Assembly (NCBI GenBank): GCA_036346355.1 | Contig: CM070572.1 | Location: 42,321,944-42,385,943, forward strand | From: Rhipidocladum racemiflorum | Lineage: Eukaryota > Streptophyta > Magnoliopsida > Poales > Poaceae | Direction of reading: 5' to 3' | Length of the DNA stretch: 64,000 nucleotides | Part shown: positions 22,301 to 31,026 of the stretch, one piece after another | Numbering within the stretch: position 1 is the stretch's first letter | Layout of the letters: each line of letters starts with the position of its first letter | Translations under genes and position numbers: made by a program | The notes under the pieces: generated by a model | What the model was told of the DNA's origin: nothing | Seen by the model: only the letters and a program-made list of their open reading frames with translations | Databases searched by the model: none

Positions 22301-23499
22301 CCGAACGGCAGCGCTCGCCGAGCGAGGCCGAGCGTGACAGAAGCGCGAGAGGCGGCTAGGGCTGTGTCGGCGGGCACCGATGGGTTGCGCAAGGAAATAT
22401 CCTCGGTGCACTCAGTAAAGTGTACGAGAAGGGCCCTTGTTGTTCTTCCCTTTCCCTAAGGCATGTTAGGTTTAGTCCGGTATACTCGGTAGAGTGTGTG
22501 TGCCATACATGCCATTGCTGTTTAGCATTTCTAAGCCATATGCAATTCAGTACATTCTTATTTCTGCCCATCTTTGAGGATAACTACACGAAGTCTCGAA
22601 AAAATTATTTGGGTTAAATGGCTTCTTTGGGCGATGTAGGGACGTGCGATTTCCGCCTAAATGGCTTGTTTGTTTTTAATTCCCCAAATACGATATCTTA
22701 CGTCTGTAGAAATAGCTTAATCGTTATTGAGCTACTCGATACCACTTAGGATTATTGAGCTAGTAGTCATAATTGCGATGTTCCAATCAAAATGTAGTTA
22801 GTGTTACTTTTTTGGACGTTTCAATCAAAATGTAGTTAGTGATTACTTTTTTGGTAAGTCGGACCCAACTGTGGAATTGAAACTGTTGTTACATTTTACG
22901 TACTCAAGTTTGAAATACTTAGTTTATGTACAAAATCTGTTACTATTCAATAAAATCCGATCATATATGTTCTACGGCTATAAACAATCGGGTAATTAAA
23001 AAAACTATACCGCCCATACCAGTAACCACCCCAATCAGGTAATTAAAAAAAAAACTATACCGTAACTTCTTCGAAAAGAAATGACCCAACAAGGAGACAG
23101 TATATTATGCGAAAATCCACCCGCAGCTTGCACCACGCAATTCTTTACCCCCTCGTCTCGTGATAGCCCTAAGCCCTAGTGAAATGGTGGCATCTTAACC
23201 AGTAAGATGGTGTCTGTAACACCTTGATCTAAAATCTGCTCAAAGCTCGGTCTACCATAGAGCAGATCCATGTATGCATTGCACCCCACTTATATTTTCA
23301 GGCTCACTTCGTATAATAAGATCAACCCGAATCTACTATATTTGGATCTAACATGCATTGCACCCCCACTTCATTTTTTCTTCTTCTTTCCCTCTTCTTT
23401 CCTTTTTTTTTTCTTTTTCTTCTTCTTTCTTATCTTTTTTCCCTGCCTTGGACGGCCGTTGCCCCTGCGCGTGCACCGGGATTCCTCCCTCCTGTCTCG
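22301..23499 (+). other. MULE right-hand non-coding region
   Basis: No gene. There is a short AT duplication at about 22990-23060 ('ggtaattaaaaaa...actataccg', twice) and a CT-rich tract at 23380-23445. A long plus-strand frame starting at 23270 runs across the inverted repeat into the next gene and is composition-driven. Confidence 0.5.
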
Positions 23500-23666
23500 C
23501 TTCCGCCACATGGGGTGGCCTAAGCGACGTTTCCATGAGCGGCTTCCGCCACATGGGGTGGCCGAAGCCACCGTTTCACGAGCCACGCAGCGGAAGCCAG
23601 GCGCGTCTTGTGGAAAGCCCGTTTCCGCCGTATCACGTGGCGGAAGCCATCTCCTCTGGCGGAAAC
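23500..23666. repeat. MULE right subterminal TTCCGCC cluster
   Basis: Six copies of (T/C)TTCCGCC or complement at 23500, 23543, 23590, 23621, 23639 and 23658, the same number as at the left end. 'CTTCCGCCACATGGGGTGGCC' occurs twice. Confidence 0.75.
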
Positions 23667-23749
23667 TACAGGCATTCACCGAATTACATTTCACTGCGGG
23701 TTATTTTTCCAATTTCAATTCTACTGTAGTTTATTTGCCCAATTTTTCC
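23658..23749 (-). repeat. MULE right terminal inverted repeat
   Basis: Inverted partner of 9422-9513; ends CAATTTTTCC. Confidence 0.9.
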
Positions 23750-23758
23750 GCAATCTCG
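23750..23758. repeat. MULE target-site duplication, right
   Basis: GCAATCTCG, identical to 9413-9421; 292 bp before the TROL ATG. Confidence 0.93.
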
Positions 23759-23890
23759 CTCTCGCCGGCGAATGTACTACACACCGGCGCATTCCCGTAC
23801 GTTCGCGGTCGCCATCGCGTACTAGCAAAAAGCGACCGATACGAGCCCACGAAAAATTGCAGCCTCCCACACGGCCACGAGTCTGATCTT

Positions 23891-23902
23891 CTTATCCACG
23901 TG
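23891..23902 (+). promoter_or_regulatory. Abutting I-box and G-box of TROL promoter
   Basis: CTTATC (GATAAG on the other strand, an I-box) is followed directly by CACGTG (G-box core), about 150 bp upstream of the start codon. This pairing is a known light-response unit in photosynthetic gene promoters. It lies on the gene side of the MULE insertion. Confidence 0.55.
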
Positions 23903-24050
23903 TCGCCCTCCCACTGGTCGCCCCCTCCCAGCTCACCCCCTTCCTCATCTCCCCAGTCACGCTCCTCCGTGCCACTAATCTGCCTACGCCTCCTCCTAAA
24001 CCCCGCGCGCCACCGCTCCAGCCGACATCGCCGGAGGCCACCGTTATGCC

Positions 24051-27000
24051 ATGGCCGTCATCCTCTCCTCCGCTGCGCCAACGCCGCTGACTCTCCCGCG
24101 CGCCCGCGCCCAGAGGACAAGAGAGGCCCCCCCGCCGGTGCCAAGGAACGGCCACCTCCTCCGCGGAGGCCTCGCGGGCCTCTCCGCCGCGCTCAGCCTC
24201 ACGCGTGGCGGCGCTGCCCTCGCGGAGCCGCTCTCCTACGAGGAGACTCTGCAGTTGTCGACCGACTCCGGCGGGGGCGGGGGCGGAGGTTTCGAACTCG
24301 CCCTCCCGGACCTCGGCCTCGACGGGCTCGTGGACTTCGTGACGCAGAACCCGCTCGTCGCCGCCGCAGGCGTTGCCGCGGTCGTCCTCCCGCTGGTCAT
24401 CTCCCAGGTGCTCGGCGGCACCTCCAAGCCGTACGGCGTCGTGTCCGCGAGCGCCGCGTACCGGAGGCTGCTCGAGGAGCCCGACGCGCAGCTCATCGAC
24501 ATCAGGCCGATCAAGGACGCTCGGGAAGTCGGCTCGCCGGACCTCCGGGAAGCCAAGAAGAAGGCGGTGGCAGTGCCGTACGACGGGGAGGACAAGAACG
24601 GATTCTTGAAGAAGCTCGCGCTGAGGTTTAAGGACCCCGAGAACACCACATTGATCATCCTTGACAAGTGAGGAGCTCAAACTTTTTGTTGGTAATTGCA
24701 ATGTGCTTGGTTATTGTTTGTGTTTACTAGTTCTAGTTAGTCTATAGTCTGAATTCACATCAGGAGAAAATAAATAGCGATTTTTGCTGCATTTCATACA
24801 TCTAGTCGAGAGAATATTGTTGTGTCAGGTTCTCAAAATCAAAATTAACTGGAAATCATAATAGTTTTGCGCGTTTTTGGGCGATCAAAGATTAAAGCCC
24901 AAAGAATTAGTTTGTTGGCTTAAATCCTCACCGGTTTTGATTTAGTCCTGTATCTCTGATGCTCTACACGTGCATGCTCACTTGTGGATAATGATGTTGT
25001 ATTGTTGTCAGCAGTGAGTCAGCACCTACTTAATGCTTCTAAATTGTGTCAAAGAAGTTGATTCTTGTAATACATTGCCTGTTGATCAAGACGTCACGGA
25101 TAGAACAGTGAAAAAGGAGGCATTGGAGAAAAGGAGAAAAGTTGGTTTACATCCAGGAAACCAGAAACCGTTCTTAATTTACTGGAAAATTTAAATGTTG
25201 TAGATAACTAGAATTCAAACACTGATGATTTATTGGGATGGAGTTTTGGCATGTAAATATGTACCGCAATTGCAGTGTCACTATTTTAAGTATAGGTATG
25301 TCAGTTCCAAATTCTAATGTTCCATGAAGAGGCAGCACATATTTAATTCTACATTGTTGTTCTTGAAAAGGAACAACATGCAATGTGATATGCTCAGAAT
25401 TATCAACTTTTCTGTTCTGAAGAAGAATGAGCTCATATTTATCACAAGAAATTTGCAAAGAATGGGTGACTTGTCATTCTTCGATCAACAGCACACGATT
25501 CGATTTCTTTGTCCTTGCAAACATTTACTTGAATAATATGGAATCCAGGTTTGATGGGAACTCTGAACTAGTTGCTGAGCTTGTCGCAGCCAATGGTTAC
25601 AAAGCTGCTTTCGCGACGAAGGATGGTGCGGAAGGACGTCGAGGATGGCTGGTATCTATGCTTAACCTGGATTGATTTTGCGACAAAGTAGCATTTATAT
25701 TCATTCAACAAAATGTCACCATTTACTAGTGTTCTATTGCAGAGCAGTAATCTTCCCTGGACTGCTCCTAAGAAGGGATTCAGTTTCGACTTCGGCGATC
25801 TATTTGGGGTGACTTATCAACATGACCTTTTGCATCTAACTCACTTTGTTTAAATTTAATTTCCTTGTATTATATGGTCTCGATGCCATGCTTTCGTTGA
25901 TTGAAATTTACGTGATTGTTCAATGCTGACTATGATGTGTAAACTTTCAGGATGGTTCAGATGGTTTGCCTGTCACAATTGGTCTTGCTGCAGCAACTGG
26001 TTTGGGATTGCTTGCCTACACAGAGGTTACTAATACGAGTGTTTTCTTGTCTTTAGGAGTTTCTTCCGTTTTCTCACAAATCATGTATGATTTATGCTGC
26101 AGATAGAGACTGTGCTGCAGTTTTTAGGGTCAGCTGCCATTATCCAGCTGGTGACAAGCAAACTTTTGTATGCTGAAGTGCGTATTTCATTCTTCTCTTC
26201 TCAATGGACTTAAGAGATGTGAACAGCTTTGTTCCTTTGGATCGAAGAAGCTTTTCTATGACAAACTCTTAAACTTATTTGTGCCACTCACAGGAACGAA
26301 AGAAGACCTTACAACAGATTGATGACTTCTTTAACAAAAAGGTTGCTCCAAAGGAGCTTGTTGATGAAATTAAGGTAGCTAGCTATCTACTTGAATATTT
26401 AGTGTTAAATGTGATATTGATTAATAGATTCATGTTCACTTCTCATAGAAAGTATGGCCAAGCATCTCTCGTTAGTTAGTGTATAGTTTAGTGAGTGCTT
26501 AGCTGGCACATCCTATAAAATAAACTCCACGTACTAACACCAAATAGATAACCGGTGTAGCTATAAAATAAACTCCACATATTAACACCAAATAGATAAC
26601 TGGTGTAGCTATGCCTTATCTTTGTAATTTTCTCTTTTTTTTTCTTATCTAGTATGTTTTTGTTGGACATTTCGAAAATCTCAAAAACCAACAGTAAGAA
26701 GCATGCATCTATTGACTTGGACTAGATTATTTTGAAAAATTACCTGGTCCAGCTATTGGTTCCTTTCCTGGCTGATGTACTCTGGGTCAGTTGTTTATGG
26801 ATGATTTGCACCAGGTGATGATTGAGTGTTATTATTGTAATGAGAAACATTATTTCTCAAGATTTTATGAAAGAAAAGGCAAAATGTATTCGAACTTGCC
26901 CGTCCTTAATAGTTTTTTTTCCCCAGAAACCAGTCACAACCTAGTTGCCAACCATTCATATTACTGTGTCAGATACAACCGAATACCATGTTTTTGTATT

Positions 27001-27873
27001 GGTATGGTGAGCAAGATGCATATAGTGCAACTAAAAGCGGTCAAGAAATATAAGAAAAAAAAATTATATGACATTTTGCAGTTTCTTTTGCTGGTTAATT
27101 TATACCGACATCTTAGCAAGCTTTCCTTGAAGAGGTATGCCATATGCACATTTTCACATCTCAACACTGCCAGGCCAACGACTTACAATTGAACCTTCAG
27201 AAATCATGTCCTATGTGAAAGATTGAAATGCCTTTCTTCAGAACTTGAACAGACTTTCATTGTTTTGCATAGTAAATGTTGGTTGCTCAGCAAAACTCCT
27301 TATTTTCATCTACAGGAAATTGGGCAGGCTCTGCTGCCTTCATCTGGTGATGCTAAGAGCCAACCAGCACCAACAGAAGCAACTCCAGCTGCCGCCACAG
27401 CAACCGCTGCACCAGCAGCAGAAGCCAGCACAGAATTGCCTCCTGAAACGTCCAGACCTCTTCAAACTTATGCAAATGTAAGTAATACATCTATAATCCA
27501 ATGCAATGCCATTCACAAGTGCACCTGAAAAATCATGCCATGTTCATCATTCTGCATTTGCAATTCAGTATCCTGATCTCAAACCACCGTCCACCCCTTC
27601 GTCACGGGCTGTGCAGGATAAAACCGAGGTGAAGACCGAGACCACAGCAACTGAATCCCCCGCAGCAGTTAACTCTGCACCAGTAGCAGAAGCCAACACA
27701 GAATCGCCTCCTGCAACGACCAGGCCACTTTCACCTTATCCAAATGTAAGCTATACATCTGAAACTTCATTGCCATATAAACAAATGAAATCATGCCATG
27801 CTCATCATTCTGCATTTGCATGTAGTATCCAGATCTCAAACCACCATCATCCCCTTCGCCATCGACACCTTAG
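24051..27873 (+). CDS. TROL: TROL: thylakoid rhodanese-like protein, chloroplastic
   Basis: TROL (STR4) is a thylakoid and inner-envelope membrane protein that docks ferredoxin-NADP reductase (FNR). Nine exons with GT-AG borders join in frame to 467 residues, close to the Arabidopsis length: 24051-24667, 25549-25651, 25743-25808, 25951-26025, 26103-26177, 26294-26374, 27316-27477, 27569-27745, 27826-27873. Residues 1 to about 60 are a basic, Ala/Arg-rich transit region. The first membrane segment is about 101-122 (NPLVAAAGVAAVVLPLV). The rhodanese domain is about 128-245; its active-site loop reads LDKFDGNSE, with no Cys, so it should lack sulfurtransferase activity. A second hydrophobic segment is about 268-306. 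The C-terminal linker is Ala/Thr/Pro-rich and ends with the Ser/Pro FNR-recruiting motif, present twice (about 383-406 and 443-467). The ATG has a strong context (GCCATGG); an out-of-frame ATG lies 5 bases upstream. Confidence 0.96.
27385..27830 (+). repeat. Internal duplication of TROL C-terminal exons
   Basis: The exon 7 end plus intron 7 plus exon 8 start repeats as the exon 8 end plus intron 8 plus exon 9 start, offset 257-268 bp. Coding similarity: PAAEASTELPPETSRPLQTYAN against PVAEANTESPPATTRPLSPYPN, each followed after the intron by YPDLKPPS. Both introns contain 'aaatcatgccatg' and 'tcatcattctgcatttgca', so the unit was copied as genomic DNA. Confidence 0.88.
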
Positions 27874-28346
27874 GCATGAGCCGCGCAAGACGTGTTCGTT
27901 GTTGATCTTGACGACGTCTCTACTATGAAACGAGGCCTAGAGGAGACGAAATTGAGTTATTCATATGGCACCAGCGTCTCGAGAATTGTGTATGTTGTAT
28001 GACAGTGTATTCCTTGGTCACGGGGGCAAGTTTTACAAGCAGTATGTATAAGGTGTATCCGATGATGGATCGATGGGTTCCAATTTTCTTTTTGTACGTG
28101 TAAATGTGGAATTACTAGCATTGAGTGTTCAAGGTCTTGTACTACTAGACATCTTTGACTTGTAAATCTTTAATTGTTCATGGATGAAAAACCTGAAGCC
28201 GGAGAGCTTTCAGTTGCAAAGCTTGTTGCAATCTGAAATTGCGTCAGGCAAAGATGTCACTCAGAGCCCATATTGGCCCGATAGCTGTCTGTGTTTGCAT
28301 TAGGACCATGCAAACACGAATTTATCAAAGCAATCGCATCGGCCTA
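27874..28346 (+). other. TROL 3' untranslated and flanking sequence
   Basis: T-rich sequence downstream of the TAG. The transcript end is probably before about 28200, but no clear AATAAA was seen. No further gene. Confidence 0.45.
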
Positions 28347-28864
28347 GCCTGCTAGGCAAGGCTGTTTGAATTTCGGCCCGGTCAACAGTAACTCCAAAAG
28401 CATTAAAAAATTCAAAACATTAATTTAAATTTGGCAAAAAAAAAAGACTAATAAAAATAAAAGAAAAGAGATAAATATTATTTTAGGAAAAAGACAGCAA
28501 TTTTTTTGGCTAAAGAATTAAGATATGACAGTTTAAAAATCTATAAGAAAAAAAATCAAGCAAGTTACATGAAAGAAAATTGCAAATATGCGAATTTACA
28601 AGAAAGTATGAACTAAGAAAGTAAAATAGTATTGACCCAATATTTCTATTTCTAATTATATTTTCTAATTTTTTTTCTTCATTAATTGTATTCAATCTAT
28701 TTATAAACTTTAAAATATATTTTGAAAGGTGCTTCTGTGCTTTTTTTTTAGAAAAAAATGCACAAATATTAAATCATGAATAAAGGGTATATGGTAATTA
28801 TTACTTACCACTACGCTTGCTTTAAGATTTGTGCAACTTGTATTGAGAGGAAAAACATAGAAAC

Positions 28865-28945
<81 letters not shown>

Positions 28946-29572
28946 GCATATGTATATATACATATTGTTATGTGTATATGTATACATATATATGTATGTA
29001 TACATAACAAGCCTGCTAGGCAAGGCTCTTTGAATTTCGGCCCGGTCAACAGTAACTCCAAAAGCATTAAAAAATTCAAAACATTAATTTAAATTCGGCA
29101 AAAAAAAAGACTAATAAAAATAAAGAAAAGAGATAAAGATTATTTTAGGAAAAAGACAACAATTTTTTTGGCTAAAGAATTAAGATACGACAGTTTAAAA
29201 ATCTATAAGAAAAAATCAAGCAAGTTACATGAAAGAAAATTGCAAATATGTGAATTTACAAGAAGTATGAACTAAGAAAGTAAAATAGTATTGACCCAAT
29301 ATTTCTATTTCTAATTATATTTTCTAATTTTGTTCTTCATTAATTGTATTCAATATATTTATAAACTTTAAAATATATTTTGAAAGGTGCTTCTATGATC
29401 TTTTTTTTTAAAAAAAATGCACAAATATTAAAGCATCAATAAAGGGTATATGGTAATTATTACTTACCACTACGCTTGCTATATACATGCATATCCATAT
29501 ACATGCATATGTATATACATATTGTTATGTGTATATGTATACATATATATGTATGTATACATAACATATGCG
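28347..29572. repeat. Tandem duplication, unit about 664 bp
   Basis: 'gcctgctaggcaaggct' starts at 28347 and again at 29011, and the following roughly 500 bp are nearly identical, as is the tail 'atgtatacataaca'. The second copy is about 100 bp shorter because it lacks the long TA run and about 45 bp next to it. Non-coding. Confidence 0.88.
28869..28942. repeat. (TA)n microsatellite
   Basis: About 37 uninterrupted TA units in the first copy of the duplication, absent from the second. It creates spurious Tyr/Ile repeat frames on both strands. Confidence 0.97.
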
Positions 29573-29740
29573 TACAGACCAAGAAGACTCAAAGCCGAAG
29601 AAATTGTTAATAGACTTGGATTATGCTTACACTTATTAAATGATTCAAACATTCGAACCACTCAACATCTTTGCCAGAAATATATAAATTAGGGTATACA
29701 AGATGGAGAAATTGCAATAAAATAAAACCTTGATTTCCTG
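29573..29740. other. Intergenic, no feature supported
   Basis: Short unique sequence between the duplication and the first MITE; no gene. Confidence 0.4.
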
Positions 29741-29748
29741 GATGGGGA

Positions 29749-30022
29749 CAGTGGCGGACCCAGGAATTTTTTAGAGCCCGGGCACGCTTAAAGAAGGACA
29801 ACAAGTTCAAAGCTATATTTAAATTTTAGTTGCTAACTTTTTATATAATTTAGGATGTTTTTTACAAGACGCTAGTAAAGCTTGTAGATTCAGGCTCTAT
29901 ATTTTTATTTCTGATTTGAAGATTGTACTTGCCAGGTTGCGTGAATATGAGATTTAGATATTTGTTACATGGGTTGAGCCCGGGCCCGGGCCCGGGCTAG
30001 CCGGGCCTTGGGTCCGCCCCTG
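29749..30022. mobile_element. hAT MITE 1 (274 bp)
   Basis: Ends CAGTGGCGGACCCAGG and, inverted, CAGGGGCGGACCCAAGG. Flanked by a perfect 8-bp duplication GATGGGGA (29741-29748 and 30023-30030). No coding capacity. Contains a GCCCGGGCCCGGGC run near its right end. Confidence 0.88.
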
Positions 30023-30167
30023 GATGGGGATATATTATTAATCAACAATTCGCAAGAAAACGAACTTATATATATGTTCTCTAGACAAAAACCAAGGTAC
30101 TAAAACTTCAAACTAGATTGTTTTACTGAGGAGCTCTATTTCGCGGCCATGTATCCGTTGCCAGCAC

Positions 30168-30323
30168 CAGGGGCGGATTCAGGCCCCGGGCAGAGTAGGC
30201 TGTAGCCCGGGGCCTGGTACCGAAAGCCCACTAAAATTCTACGAAAAATTATTGAAAACTGATATTTAATCTAAGATCAGCTGGTCCAGCCCGGGGCTTG
30301 AGCCTAAGCTAGCTCCGCCCCTG
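30168..30323. mobile_element. hAT MITE 2 (156 bp)
   Basis: Starts CAGGGGCGGATTCAGG and ends AGCTCCGCCCCTG. Perfect 8-bp duplication GCCAGCAC (30160-30167 and 30324-30331). Same terminal CAGGGGCGGA as MITE 1, so the same family, but a separate insertion. Confidence 0.9.
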
Positions 30324-30331
30324 GCCAGCAC

Positions 30332-31026
30332 CGTACATGCATATCTCCAATCGTTGTGTTCATCGCCATCGTCGAGTTCATCACAAACTGATCACACCAT
30401 TCATGCATCGATCGATCGCGCGCGAATAGAAGAGGAAATTGGTCTAGGGGGTTGAAGGCCAGGCTGCACGGTCGATGTCATATCGGTTTCCATGCATGGT
30501 CGCAACGTCGAGAAGTTAAAGATTCGACATCGAAGGACAAGGGCTCATATATTCTTGGAAAGCCCTTTAGTGATCAAGATCATTCAATCAAGATAGAGAT
30601 CATGTGTATATCTACACAAAATCCACACCTTCGATGTATGACAAGATGGCATAGAATGCAAAATGATTAGCACGTACGTCGTCCATACCATGCATATATA
30701 TATATGAGAGCAAAGTACACGTAAGAAATACTGGGAAGTAGTTCGACCAAGAAAGGGGGTAGCAATTAGAAATCAAGATAATTAATAACCATAGCTGGCA
30801 ACTGCAGCTAGCTACAGATCGAAACCAACTAATGATCTGACTAGCTAAGGGCTTGCATGCATCCACAGTTTGCGAATTGCTTATAATTATCTCTTGGACC
30901 GTACGTACGTTAACTAGCTAGGCATGCATTGTCGCAAAAATAAAACAAAACAAAACAAAACCAAAAGAAAAACCTAGCTAGGCATTCAAGCATGCGTGCA
31001 TGCAGCTAGTAGCCGTACGTACGTCG
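30332..31026. other. SPCH 3' flank, no further gene
   Basis: AT-rich with several GTAC/CATGCATG palindromic runs (30900-31025). It would hold the SPCH 3' untranslated region. No other feature supported. Confidence 0.45.

Larger units (their letters stand above)
9422..23749 (+). mobile_element. 14.3-kb Mutator-like element (MULE) with several genes
   Basis: The element starts GGAAAAATTG and ends CAATTTTTCC, has about 92-bp imperfect inverted ends (roughly three quarters identical by eye) and is flanked by a perfect 9-bp duplication. Inside, all on the plus strand: a promoter near 9913, a long leader with tandem repeats, a MuDR-type transposase relic (12744-15340), a plant-mobile-domain gene (15550-18168), a GRF zinc-finger gene (20162-20730), and a duplicated promoter block followed by a second, weaker GRF-like gene. 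Both ends carry clusters of TTTCCGCC/CTTCCGCC words. It is unusually long for a MULE. Because its genes are frameshifted, it was probably mobilised by a transposase from elsewhere, unless the indels are assembly errors. Confidence 0.9.

Noticed and set aside
23270..24631. Plus-strand frame of 453 codons
   Set aside because: It runs through a CT tract, the MULE inverted repeat and then out of frame across TROL exon 1. The real TROL frame is identified by its protein and splice joins.
23892..24701. Minus-strand frame of 269 codons opposite TROL exon 1
   Set aside because: Antisense shadow of a GC-rich exon; no recognisable protein.
28776..29079. Tyr/Ile repeat proteins on both strands
   Set aside because: Translation of the TA microsatellite.
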